Shown in pieces: positions 8,589 to 17,156 of a stretch of DNA of 64,000 nucleotides; the stretch's first letter is position 1, and each line of letters begins with the position of its first letter. Made by a program: the position numbers and the translations under genes. Source of the DNA: Nitrospira sp. (GTDB lineage Bacteria; Nitrospirota; Nitrospiria; Nitrospirales; Nitrospiraceae); NCBI GenBank assembly GCA_005116745.1, contig SWDS01000010.1, positions 550,106-614,105 of the forward strand. The letters are read 5' to 3'. The notes beneath the pieces are model-generated. The model had not been told where the DNA came from. It made no database searches and saw only the letters and a program-made list of their open reading frames with translations.

Positions 8589-8738
8589 TGGTTAACTCAT
8601 TACTGGATCGGATTACGTTGAGACGACGTCAACTGATTGTTCCAGCTCTGTGGGAGATTCTGGACTCACCCGTTGTAGACGACTGGGATGGTGAGGAGAC
8701 CCTGGTCGCCCATCCTACGATTTCAGGTACGGGTTGCC

Positions 8739-8909
8739 ATGTCAGCGGATGTCTTGAAAAAACGTCCTGGGGAGGACCGGCAGACGGAACTCGACATGAA
8801 GGATAATCAAGAGTACTCGGATGAAGCTGCGCTAGATGCCCATGTTCACAAACTTTCTGGAATCGCTGACGATAGCGGCGGAAGCGCCGTTGTTGACACA
8901 ATGCTCTGA
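8739..8909 (+). CDS. Doubtful small acidic ORF in a gene-poor stretch
   Basis: The stretch 8458-9095 holds no convincing gene. The best candidate is this 56-codon frame, whose acidic product (KKRPGEDRQTELDMKDNQEY and onward) has protein-like composition. Its ribosome site is weak, it matches no family I know, and a longer frame exists on the opposite strand. The remaining bases show only the 8560-8588 hairpin. Confidence 0.22.
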   Translation: MSADVLKKRPGEDRQTELDMKDNQEYSDEAALDAHVHKLSGIADDSGGSAVVDTML

Positions 8910-9095
8910 TGCTCAGCGTCACCATCGTACGTGCCACTCTGCGTGCCCATTGCCCATGCAAATCAGGGTGTACTATCATCCTACATACTCCCTACGAGCA
9001 CCCTGGTATGCAGACTGTGTCACGAAAAAATTCACGGATTCATCACATATGAATGACCAAGAGATACTCGACGTGATTCAGACCCGGAGCGCATC

Positions 9096-9737
9096 TCATC
9101 CAAGCGCGGCCTCGACCACCATTTTCACTCGTTCTCGCGCGCGGTGCAACCGTACATAGAAGTTCGTTTCAGAAATCTTGAGTTGCCGACACACCTCTAT
9201 GGTGTGTCGGCCCTGCACATCGCGCAGCATCAGGACTTCCTTCTGAGGAGTGGGCAAGGTCTCGATCGCGTCCCACATACAGGCTGTGGCCTGCCTTGAT
9301 GCTAGCAGCTTCTCCGGAGTCCGGTCGTCCCGAAGATGCTGGGAGAACGCTGCTGACCTGGCCCTCTCCCCGCGAGGTCTGAGTCGAGTGAGGTCTGGTT
9401 CGCCGCTCCAGGTCTCGGTTTCCCATTCGAAGTCTGAGAAGACTTTCTGCCGTTTCTCTCGGATGCCTCGATCTTTCGCCTTGTGGATGAGAATCGCACA
9501 GATCCATGCATAGAGGGACGATCGACCTTCGAAGCGATTCAGCCCGCGCATTACCGCCATCCAGGTCTCCTGCACGACTTCCTCTGCCGTTGCTCGATTG
9601 GCTACATAGCGCAGAGCCATTCGGATGAGTGTTTCTTGATAGTGGGTGACGACGACCGCAAATGCTTCTTCTTCCCCTGCCCGCAGTTGTGACACAAGCC
9701 GATCCTCATTGTTCATCAAACGGGAGACGTTGTTCAT
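9096..9737 (-). CDS. ECF-family RNA polymerase sigma factor
   Basis: Region 2 appears as AFAVVVTHYQETLIRMALRYV, then AEEVVQETWMAVMRGLNRFEGRSSL and YAWICAILIHKAKDRG. Region 4 appears as LPTPQKEVLMLRDVQGRHTIEVCRQL with the recognition helix ETNFYVRLHRARERV. Between them is an insert of about 40 residues rich in Glu, Trp and Arg, longer than usual. The ATG at 9737 with an AGGA site gives 213 residues; an upstream in-frame start at 9806 is unlikely. No anti-sigma gene is adjacent: the next upstream gene on this strand is a histidine kinase 360 bases away. Its regulator is therefore unknown, and it may be controlled transcriptionally. Confidence 0.88.
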   Translation of the reverse strand: MNNVSRLMNNEDRLVSQLRAGEEEAFAVVVTHYQETLIRMALRYVANRATAEEVVQETWMAVMRGLNRFEGRSSLYAWICAILIHKAKDRGIREKRQKVFSDFEWETETWSGEPDLTRLRPRGERARSAAFSQHLRDDRTPEKLLASRQATACMWDAIETLPTPQKEVLMLRDVQGRHTIEVCRQLKISETNFYVRLHRARERVKMVVEAALG

Positions 9738-10097
9738 AGGCGATGTCCTGCTCGTCGGTACAGCAAAAGAAATCGAGCCTGTATGCCTGGTCACGTTTGT
9801 CCTCATACTCTTCCTCCGGTCTACGGTCGCCTTCGACGCCTGTCTTCCAACACAGATGTTCCGAAAAAGTTAATCGATCCAGCATTCATCCGTGAAGGCC
9901 GATGATGGACTCATCGGTATATTCGCAAACAATGATCAAAAAACCTTCACGAAATCATGATGTCTTCGTCACAGACTGATCGCTTTTTGGATACACGGCT
10001 CTGCGATCACGCCATGGCTCAGCAGAAAACGCGGCTTGTCCGTGTGAGATGAGTGAAGAGGACAAGGACGGGAATATGTGATATGTAACCGGAAACT
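9738..10097. other. Intergenic stretch without a visible gene
   Basis: These 360 bases lie between the histidine kinase stop and the second sigma gene. I see no credible coding frame and no strong hairpin. It presumably holds the sigma gene promoter. Confidence 0.5.
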
Positions 10098-11642
10098 CTA
10101 CCTGTGGGGTGAGTATTCTGTTGCTACTCTAGCTGCCGGCAGGACGCTCGGCTGGGCAACTGCGAGGTGAAAGGAAAAGGTCGTCCCTTGATTGACGGCA
10201 CTCTGTATCTCAATGGCGCTTCCATGCAGCTCTAGAATTCGCTTCGTGATCGCGAGCCCGAGCCCGGCCCCTTTGTCATAACTTTGATGTTTCTTCCCGA
10301 CTTGATAGTACCGGTCAAAAACATGCGGTAGGTCTTCCGGTAGAATACCGCAGCCGGTATCCGTGATCCGTGTCATGATCTTCTCGCCCATGCGGCTCAG
10401 GACCACCGTGATCCGTCCCTCTTGTGGCGTGTATCTGAGGGCATTCTCAATCAGGTTTTCGAGAACCCGTTCGATCAGTCCGATATCAGCTGAGACAAAC
10501 GGAAGATCTTCACCCAGCGTTGCCTGAAGCGTCATCTGTTTGGCTTCAACAGCCAATCGAAACTTTTGAACGACGTCCTGCACCAGTTCACTCAGTGAAA
10601 ACGATTCGATACGAGGCTTCATTTCCTGCGAATTCAACTTGGCGAGTTCAAACAGTTCCGCAATCAGATCTCCCAGCCGTTTGCTTTGTGCCGTGGCAAT
10701 TTCCAGATACCGCTGTCGCTCTTGAGACGAGAGCGTGCCTTCCTTTAGCAGTAAGGTCTCAAGATAGCCCTGGAGGCTTGTGACGGGGGTGCGCAGATCA
10801 TGTGAGACATTGGCCACCAATTCCCGCCGCAACTGATCGGTCTCTTCCAACTGGTGCACTTGTTGACGAATGAGCTCGGCCATTCGTGCAAAGGTCGTCT
10901 CCAGCTGATCAATCTCATCCCTTCGCCCGGCTGCAGATGGTCGAGCATCCGAGTGAGACGAGACATTCGGTTGTGCTGAGAGTTCCTCGCGCCTGAAGGA
11001 GTCCATTGCCAAGGCCAGGGAGTTGAGCCTTCGCGTTAAGAGTTTCAAACAGAGCAGCCCGGCGAGGAGGGTCAGTACCAGGATGGCCCCGACGGTCCAT
11101 ATACTCAACCGGAGAATATAACTCTCTTTCAGCATCTGCATGACCGAATCGAACTCCTCCCCGCCCACGATGATGTACAGATAGCCCTCGATGGAACCTC
11201 CCAACGTCTCAATCGGAAAAACAGAAAATACCTTCTGACGCGTGAGATCACGTGGGTCATCCCCAAGAATAGGGAAGTCCTCGGCACCAGACAGGAAACG
11301 CTGGAGTGGATCGAGGGAGATGTGCTGTCGTTTGACCTTCTCAGGGGGAGCCGAAAAGGTCAGAATGGTACCCTGAGGATCAAGCAGATATAGTTCAATA
11401 CTGGGATTGATCACCATGAGCTCGTGAAAGATTTCCTTCAGCACCGCGTCATTGGCTTGCCCCTCCTGCATCAGGACTTTGTCGGACACTATCCGCTCGG
11501 CTAAGGTCCGGTTCAGCTTCTGACTGCCTTCCTGGAAGTATAATTGAGTGGCATAGAACGTGAGTATGATGGCCACGGCGCCGATCACGCAAAAGAGTCC
11601 AAAAAGAACGGTCGCTAACTTTCCATACAGCGTGTTGAACAT
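10098..11642 (-). CDS. Sensor histidine kinase (HAMP, HisKA, HATPase)
   Basis: The 514-residue kinase has a first membrane helix at about 10-31, a periplasmic domain at about 32-178 and a second helix at about 179-200. A HAMP linker follows, then the dimerisation helix with phosphoacceptor His281 in VSHDLRTPVTS. The ATP-binding domain shows the N box (NLIENALRYTP), G1 (DTGCGI) and G2 (GAGLGLAI). The order and size are those of the EnvZ/PhoR group. It starts three bases after the stop of its response regulator, so the pair is one operon. The periplasmic domain has no cysteine cluster or obvious ligand motif, so the signal cannot be named. Confidence 0.95.
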   Translation of the reverse strand: MFNTLYGKLATVLFGLFCVIGAVAIILTFYATQLYFQEGSQKLNRTLAERIVSDKVLMQEGQANDAVLKEIFHELMVINPSIELYLLDPQGTILTFSAPPEKVKRQHISLDPLQRFLSGAEDFPILGDDPRDLTRQKVFSVFPIETLGGSIEGYLYIIVGGEEFDSVMQMLKESYILRLSIWTVGAILVLTLLAGLLCLKLLTRRLNSLALAMDSFRREELSAQPNVSSHSDARPSAAGRRDEIDQLETTFARMAELIRQQVHQLEETDQLRRELVANVSHDLRTPVTSLQGYLETLLLKEGTLSSQERQRYLEIATAQSKRLGDLIAELFELAKLNSQEMKPRIESFSLSELVQDVVQKFRLAVEAKQMTLQATLGEDLPFVSADIGLIERVLENLIENALRYTPQEGRITVVLSRMGEKIMTRITDTGCGILPEDLPHVFDRYYQVGKKHQSYDKGAGLGLAITKRILELHGSAIEIQSAVNQGTTFSFHLAVAQPSVLPAARVATEYSPHR

Positions 11643-11645
11643 GTC

Positions 11646-12362
11646 CTACCGTTCAGACCATTCTTCGGAAAAACTATAGCCGACTCCCCACACGGTTAGA
11701 ATGTACCGAGGCCGGCTGCTATCATCCTCGATTTTAGCCCGCAGCCGATTAATGTGGGAATTTACGGTATGTTCATATCCTTCGTGTGAGTACCCCCACA
11801 CGGTATCTAAGAGTGCGGCACGGGTATAGACCTGGCCAGGGTGTTGGGCAAAGTGGAGCAAGAGGTCAAACTCTTTGGCCGTTAACTCGATCGATCGACC
11901 GCGCAGCTGAACCTTTCGTTTATCAACCTCGATCACGAGGTCGCCTGCGCGAATGGTGAGGGGCTTGGCGAGAGGAGCCTGTGCACGAAGCGCGTCCATA
12001 CGCCGAAACAAGGCTTTCACTCGTGCAAGAAGCTCCAAGATGCTGAAGGGCTTGGTGAGGTAGTCATCTGCACCGACTTCCAGGCCCAACACCAGATCCA
12101 GTTCTGTCGATTTGGCTGTGAGCATCAGGACAAGACTGTACTTCGATGAGGCGCGCAGTTTTCGGCACACTTCTAGTCCATCCATTCCAGGAAGCATCAG
12201 ATCGAGAATGATCAAGTCATAGGACTTGGCAAGGGCCTGCTGAAGTCCTGCTGGACCGTCCTGTGCCACATCGACTTCATACCCTGTATCGCGCAGATGG
12301 AGCTGCACTAGCTGGGCAATGTCAGGATCATCTTCAACGACAAGAATTGTACGAGACGCCAT
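11646..12362 (-). CDS. OmpR-family response regulator
   Basis: From the ATG at 12362 the protein has 238 residues. The receiver domain has the acidic pocket (VVEDD), phosphoacceptor Asp54 in ILDLMLPGMDG and the conserved Lys in DYLTKPF. The C-terminal winged helix has the typical VWGYSHEGYEHTVNSHINRL recognition region and the final GVGYSF. It is first in the two-gene operon with the kinase. A frame open further upstream to 12557 runs through two palindromes and is not coding. Its targets are unknown; the adjacent secreted propeller gene, read toward it and separated by two hairpins, is probably a separate unit. Confidence 0.95.
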   Translation of the reverse strand: MASRTILVVEDDPDIAQLVQLHLRDTGYEVDVAQDGPAGLQQALAKSYDLIILDLMLPGMDGLEVCRKLRASSKYSLVLMLTAKSTELDLVLGLEVGADDYLTKPFSILELLARVKALFRRMDALRAQAPLAKPLTIRAGDLVIEVDKRKVQLRGRSIELTAKEFDLLLHFAQHPGQVYTRAALLDTVWGYSHEGYEHTVNSHINRLRAKIEDDSSRPRYILTVWGVGYSFSEEWSER

Positions 12363-12410
12363 ATCTTCTCCAGCTTGTCCACCGCCAACCAATTGACAAT
12401 GACCTACCCA

Positions 12411-12446
12411 GCGTCCGTGCGAGTGATCCAGTACTCGCACGGACGC
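12411..12446. repeat. Perfect inverted repeat 1 of a tandem pair
   Basis: A 14-base arm (12411-12424) and its exact complement (12433-12446) enclose an 8-base loop. It lies between the propeller gene stop and the response regulator start. No T-tract follows in either direction. It could act on the 5' leader of the regulator mRNA. Confidence 0.75.
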
Positions 12447-12458
12447 GACCGTCCTCAG

Positions 12459-12496
12459 CCACGGAGAGGCCCCGCCTACACGGGGCCTCTCCGTGG
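12459..12496. terminator. Perfect 16-bp hairpin downstream of the beta-propeller gene
   Basis: CCACGGAGAGGCCCCG at 12459-12474 pairs exactly with 12481-12496 across a 6-base loop. It lies 33 bases after the propeller gene stop on the minus strand. Its position and strength suggest transcription termination, but the usual T-run is absent, so Rho-assisted termination or mRNA 3' protection is as likely. Confidence 0.55.
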
Positions 12497-12528
12497 TCCT
12501 GAGACTAGGGACCTGATGGCGCGAGCGG

Positions 12529-13638
12529 TTATCGCGCAATAAGTCCATTGGCCCCATTAGGGAGGCCAGAAACGCCAGTCCCTTGGGTCAAACGCCCATT
12601 CCAACGATTGACCCGAAAGACCTCAAGGGAATCGGATCCTGCATTCAGCACATACAAGAACCGACTGTTCTTGTTCAATGCCATGTCAATGGGGCCAGCC
12701 CCGGTGGGCGTTGCCACCGCTTCCTGTAACGTGAGCCGCCCCGCACCTCCCACTCGATAACTGGAAATGTTGTTACTGCCGGTATTACTGGCATACGCAA
12801 ACTTTCCATTTTTAGTAATCACGATCCAGCACGCGGCCGATTGGGTGGTGCCGATCGACCCGCTCCGGACGTTCAATTGTCCATCGCGTAGGAGGTACGA
12901 CGAGACGGCCGATGCATTCGGTGCGCCTCCGAAAGCCTCACTGACCACCAATACCCCTCGCGGAGTAAAGGCAAAGCCAAACGGGGTTTGGCCGTTGGAT
13001 CTCTGTGAAACCGGCGCAGATGCTACACCGTCCTCATCCACCGCATAGGTGTCAATGATGTTTGTTGCTTTTTCTGTCACGACCAGCGTATCTCCCGAGA
13101 GATTGAACGAGATTTGCGCCGGCGCGGTGTTGGCCCCACTGAGCGGCTGATTCGAGCCAGCGATCGGCTTCAGCTTGTTGTTCTGCGTCAGCTCGAACCC
13201 CGCAATATTGCCCACCCCCGGCCCTCCTGCATTTAATACATAGACATAATCCTCATGCGTGGCAACGCTGATAGGGCTGATTCCCCCGGAAGACACTCGG
13301 TCTACCAGCTTCAGGGAACGTCCGTTGATTTCGAACACTGAGATATCATTACTGCCAGGATTCACGACTAAAAGGGCATCGCCATCACCGCTGAAGGCGA
13401 GGGCACCTTGATTACCCAGTCCACCTCCTGACCCCTTTCCCCCTGTGGGAAACGATCCAGCAGGAACCAGGGTGTCTCCATGCTGCCTGAAAATCAAGAC
13501 GGCATTGTCGCCTGTCTGATTCGACATGGTGTAGACCGTTGGCCATTGCCATTCATCGTTGGCGAATACCGAGCCGGTCACCCACCCGGAAAGAGTGATC
13601 GCCGTTGCCAGCGCACCCATGATCAATTTACGTATCAT
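12529..13638 (-). CDS. Secreted lactonase-like beta-propeller protein
   Basis: The 369-residue protein has a signal peptide (ALATAITLSGWVTGSVFA) and an ideal AAGGAGG ribosome site. It then has about seven repeated beta blades, each with a phrase such as DALLVVNPGSNDISVFEI, DYVYVLNAGG, GKFAYASNTGSNNISSYRV or SRFLYVLNAGSDSLEVFRV. These match the YVTN/lactonase seven-bladed propeller family (Pgl-like). The cytosolic 6-phosphogluconolactonase lacks a signal peptide, so this protein is unlikely to serve the pentose phosphate pathway. An extracytoplasmic structural or lactone-binding role fits better. It is a single gene with hairpins downstream. Confidence 0.75.
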   Translation of the reverse strand: MIRKLIMGALATAITLSGWVTGSVFANDEWQWPTVYTMSNQTGDNAVLIFRQHGDTLVPAGSFPTGGKGSGGGLGNQGALAFSGDGDALLVVNPGSNDISVFEINGRSLKLVDRVSSGGISPISVATHEDYVYVLNAGGPGVGNIAGFELTQNNKLKPIAGSNQPLSGANTAPAQISFNLSGDTLVVTEKATNIIDTYAVDEDGVASAPVSQRSNGQTPFGFAFTPRGVLVVSEAFGGAPNASAVSSYLLRDGQLNVRSGSIGTTQSAACWIVITKNGKFAYASNTGSNNISSYRVGGAGRLTLQEAVATPTGAGPIDMALNKNSRFLYVLNAGSDSLEVFRVNRWNGRLTQGTGVSGLPNGANGLIAR

Positions 13639-13881
13639 CCCATCCTCCTTAGTTTATGGATAAATTGCAAGAAATCGACCCTTCCACGATAGCGTCGCCA
13701 TGTCACGCCGTTCTCGCGAAAGCATCACATTTCTGTCACAAAGTTGAGGCTTGGGACGTTGGTCTCCGGACCCCAGAAGGATGATGGAATGTGTGGGATT
13801 CGACTACAGGTGTGTGTGAACGTCGTTCCCTCAAAGAGCAGAGGGCTGGAAATGAGATCAAGGCGTGTTATGTAGCTCTTC

Positions 13882-14640
13882 TTAGCGAGCTTTCATAAAC
13901 ACAATATCGCCGTAGTAGGCGGTGGCTCGTTCCTTCGTGTTATCCGTATCGCTCATGATGGCAATGCCGTTGATCATCGGCGGCTCTTCTCCAAAGGCCT
14001 TCTTGTAATCTTCGTAGATGTTACGGGACTCTTCGATCCAGGTATCGAGTTTTTGTGGCCCGCTCTCAACCACCACCATTTTGACGAAATCCGTATAAGC
14101 ATTGTCGATAATCGCCCCAACGGGAGCCTTGGTTTCCCACACGTAATTGATGGCTCCGATCGGAATATCTCCAAACAGAGCTTGGCCTGCCTTGTACTTG
14201 AGCTTCTTGCCGAAACTGACCTTGTCCGGGTCATATTCAAAGGTAATATAAATCCGGGCCGGATAGTCGTCCCCGTCTTTTCGCGTGACATCGCTCTTCT
14301 GGAGTAAATTCTGAACCTTCCACCGCCATCGCACGATCGGAAAGTTCTTCGGATCGATCCTGATTTCCTTGGTTAAGCCGGATGCCGATGCATCGCTCGT
14401 GGCCTTGACGACTACTTGCGCCTCGTCTTTCACCAGTTCGTACGTCGTCAGCTTCGGAATCTTCTTGAAGGTCAACGGCTTCCAGTCGTCCGGCAAACTC
14501 GTGCCCGGTTCACTTGCGGAAAATTTCCCCACCTCAAGCACAGCACTGCCCTCTGCCCGCGCGGAGGTGACCGGCAACAGCGCGCACAACATGACCAGCA
14601 TGGATGCCAACATATTCCGTCTCATTGTGTGAGTCTTCAT
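13882..14640 (-). CDS. DUF3047 family exported protein
   Basis: Starting at the ATG with a GGAGG site (14640), the product has 252 residues with a signal peptide (MLVMLCALLPVTSARA). The mature part fits DUF3047: a LPDDWKPLTFKKIP entry strand, FPIVRWRWKVQNLL, DDYPARIYITFEYD, INYVWETKAPVG and the closing YGDIVFMKAR. It probably adopts a jelly-roll-like beta sandwich, and its function is not known. Homologues often stand alone. It diverges from the cytochrome P450 gene across about 310 bases, so a functional link to that cluster is possible but not shown. The usual extension to 14685 adds residues before the signal and is unlikely. Confidence 0.75.
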   Translation of the reverse strand: MKTHTMRRNMLASMLVMLCALLPVTSARAEGSAVLEVGKFSASEPGTSLPDDWKPLTFKKIPKLTTYELVKDEAQVVVKATSDASASGLTKEIRIDPKNFPIVRWRWKVQNLLQKSDVTRKDGDDYPARIYITFEYDPDKVSFGKKLKYKAGQALFGDIPIGAINYVWETKAPVGAIIDNAYTDFVKMVVVESGPQKLDTWIEESRNIYEDYKKAFGEEPPMINGIAIMSDTDNTKERATAYYGDIVFMKAR

Positions 14641-14950
14641 ACTACCGTTTCCTCCACGCACACAGCTCGTTATATTGTCGAACACTCATTAGGTTTCTTA
14701 CAGCCTAACCCATGATTGCGGTGATTGTTCAGCGAGGCATTGAAAAGGAGATCTATCCCCCAAGCGTAGATTTTGGTAACACTATCGGATGCAGGGGTGA
14801 CAATACCAGTGAGGCAAGCCGTGACAGATCGTGCACTTTCCAGTACGGAGAACATCACCACCGCATATTCCAGATAGACGCAGCGGCGAGCAAGTTTTGG
14901 ATTGCCGCATCAATTGTTCAGCACTCAGAACTCCTCCGAGAAAGAGAAAG
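14641..14950. other. Divergent intergenic region between DUF3047 and P450 genes
   Basis: These 310 bases separate two divergent genes and must hold both promoters. I see no credible coding frame. An AGAAAG purine stretch just before 14951 may serve as a weak ribosome site. Confidence 0.5.
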
Positions 14951-16159
14951 ATGGATAAGGCACAGTGGAATGAGTGGTTGGTGTATCTCCTCAACCGACC
15001 CCTTGCTTACGGACTCCTGGAGTTATCACGACGCCTTGGAGATGTCGTGTACTTGCCGCGCATTGGCCACGTGATCAGTGATGCCGAGATCGCTCTCGAC
15101 GTTCTGATGGACACCGAGCACTTTGATTCTCATTCCCCTGGTAGCCTGGGTTTTCTTGTGACTCAGGCGCTTGGGCCGTATGCACTTCTCAACATGGACG
15201 GACCAGAGCACAAGGATCTGAAGCGAAGGCTGCAGGAGGTATTTTCGTCGAAATATATTAAAGCGCTTATCGGGTCGGCCACGAATGACATCGTGAATGA
15301 GTTCCGAGGGAATCTGCTAGCCGGACGAATGGTTGACGTGGTGGAGTTTATGAAGGACTTCTCGAGCCGGATGGCTTGCGAATTGATCGGGGTCAGGGTC
15401 GACCCACATAATGAACGAGGGGTCTATGCGGATATGTTTACCCTGGCCACCGAATTCACTGCTCTGGCCGGTCTTGGTAAGCCCAGACTATCTGCAAGCG
15501 ACCTGAAGAACGCAACGCGGATTGTCGAGCAACTGTCGGCACATATCCTGGAAAGTTATGAAGACAAGGATATTCGCGACGAATCGCTGACTCAGCAAAT
15601 GCGATCTCACGGGTTCACGTTTGAAGAAGCGAAGGGCGTGGTGATCATCGTGATGATTGGTGCCACAGAACTCATCACCTACGGCATGCCGCGAGTTCTC
15701 ACGCTATTGGTTGATTCCGGGCAAATTGAGAAGCTACGCGAGAAGCCTGAGCTGCTTGAGCGGGCCGTCGATGAAGGCTTTCGACTTGTGACGCCGTCCA
15801 ACGTCGTCCTTCGCGCCGTAGTAGCTGATTGTCAGATTCGCGGCCATCACTTTCGCAAGGGAAGACGGGCGCTCATCGTCTTTAACAATATGATGAAACA
15901 AGAGAAACACTTTCCCAATGCGACTCGCTTTGACATTGAACGCGCGATCGATTCACGATTTCGCCGTCTCCCTTTTGGAGCCGGCGCCCACACCTGTCTA
16001 GGGACAGGCCTCGCCATCGCCGAAGCTCGTAAAGTACTTGAGGCACTGATGTCGGTTGAGGGCGAATACGAAATCCTCAGCCGCCGGTACAACCGCGGTC
16101 AGACCTACCCTGGCTACTCATCCTTGCTCATTCGGGTGCGGCGGCCACGTCTTCCATAA
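14951..16159 (+). CDS. Cytochrome P450
   Basis: The 402-residue protein has bacterial class P450 length. Seen are the C-helix GPEHKDLKRRLQEVF (about 84-98), the ExxR pair Glu275-Arg278, and the heme loop FGAGAHTCLG with thiolate Cys349. The I-helix reads IGATELITYG, so the acid is Glu240 but the residue after it, normally the proton-delivery Thr, is Leu241. There is no membrane anchor, so it is soluble and needs ferredoxin or another donor, which is not encoded nearby. It converges with the methyltransferase gene, the stops being only a few bases apart, and caps the putative biosynthetic cluster on its 3' side. Substrate hydroxylation of an acyl or polyketide-like product is plausible inference. 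Confidence 0.92.
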   Translation: MDKAQWNEWLVYLLNRPLAYGLLELSRRLGDVVYLPRIGHVISDAEIALDVLMDTEHFDSHSPGSLGFLVTQALGPYALLNMDGPEHKDLKRRLQEVFSSKYIKALIGSATNDIVNEFRGNLLAGRMVDVVEFMKDFSSRMACELIGVRVDPHNERGVYADMFTLATEFTALAGLGKPRLSASDLKNATRIVEQLSAHILESYEDKDIRDESLTQQMRSHGFTFEEAKGVVIIVMIGATELITYGMPRVLTLLVDSGQIEKLREKPELLERAVDEGFRLVTPSNVVLRAVVADCQIRGHHFRKGRRALIVFNNMMKQEKHFPNATRFDIERAIDSRFRRLPFGAGAHTCLGTGLAIAEARKVLEALMSVEGEYEILSRRYNRGQTYPGYSSLLIRVRRPRLP

Positions 16160-16163
16160 CTGA

Positions 16164-17087
16164 TCAGTCTTTCCGAAGGACTACGGCCATATACATGGTT
16201 TGGCCTGACTCAAGCTCATACCGCATCGCCGTACCTTCCATCGCATAGGCGCCGCGCGCGAAGGTCTTGAACGGACCTCTGACTCGTCGTTGAAGCAAGT
16301 CCAACTTCCGCCCCTCGTCCAACTCGAGTGCGCGAACCACATTGGCGGTAATATCCTCTTGCCTCAGAAGCCGTAATGAGCTTTCCGCCAGTTCAGCCTG
16401 CATACGTTCCAGGGCACCTCCTCGTCGTGAGGCAAAGCCTGCAAAGAGGAGTTCTCCTCCAGGCCGAAGCACACGATACACCTCCGACAGAAAGCGTGGG
16501 ATTGAACGATAGCAGTGGGCACTCTCAATGTTGAGCACAACATCGAAACTCAAAGCCTCAAAAGCAAGATTCTCCGCGTCTCCTTGTACATACTCCAGCC
16601 CTGTGTCTGTTTGGTGATGTGCACGTGCTAACGTTGTGGCACTTTGAGAGATATCCAGCGCAATGAACGTCTTTGGTTTGAGGGTCCGTGCGAGGTAGGC
16701 CGCGCCGCCTCCGCGTCCGCTACCAATCTCGATCACATCAAGGTCGGTTAGCCTATCTCCTCGCGATCCCAAGGTAGCCACATATCTGTAGAGTTGTAAC
16801 GCAAAGCGTTCCGTGTCATGGAGTCCGACGCTCTGGGGATGCTCATCGGACCCCAGTTCCGCATAGCCATAGTTCATGGTCGTCCACTCGCCAAATGGAT
16901 AGCGCCGCGCAAGATACTCGTAAAGCAGGCGTGAGCCAATACGCTTAGCCTGTCCAGCAACAAGGCCATGACCGCGCGCACCAGTCACATAGCGCCAGGG
17001 GTGAAGCGCACTAGAGGACATGCGTTTCAACCACGCACAGGCTGTTTGAGGAGTATGGCTCGCACTGGAAGGTGAGTTGTGACTCAT
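16164..17087 (-). CDS. Class I SAM-dependent methyltransferase
   Basis: The 307-residue protein has motif I VIEIGSGRGGGAAYLA (about residues 131-146) and ALDIS as motif II. It also has a QGDAENLAF phrase and LRPGGELLFAGF as the post-motif strand. This is the Methyltransf_11 fold. The phrase FGEWTTMNYGYAE before the core and the closing SGQTMYMAVVLRKD recall the phthiotriolone/sterol-type methyltransferases that act on lipid or polyketide hydroxyls. It is the last gene of the minus-strand cluster, 69 bases after the KAS III-like gene. It would be expected to methylate the cluster product; the acceptor is unknown. Confidence 0.88.
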   Translation of the reverse strand: MSHNSPSSASHTPQTACAWLKRMSSSALHPWRYVTGARGHGLVAGQAKRIGSRLLYEYLARRYPFGEWTTMNYGYAELGSDEHPQSVGLHDTERFALQLYRYVATLGSRGDRLTDLDVIEIGSGRGGGAAYLARTLKPKTFIALDISQSATTLARAHHQTDTGLEYVQGDAENLAFEALSFDVVLNIESAHCYRSIPRFLSEVYRVLRPGGELLFAGFASRRGGALERMQAELAESSLRLLRQEDITANVVRALELDEGRKLDLLQRRVRGPFKTFARGAYAMEGTAMRYELESGQTMYMAVVLRKD

Positions 17088-17156
17088 AGATTTGAAACCA
17101 ACAGGCTAAAACATTAATCGCGTGACACAATCTTTTCAGACATGGGCAATGACCGT

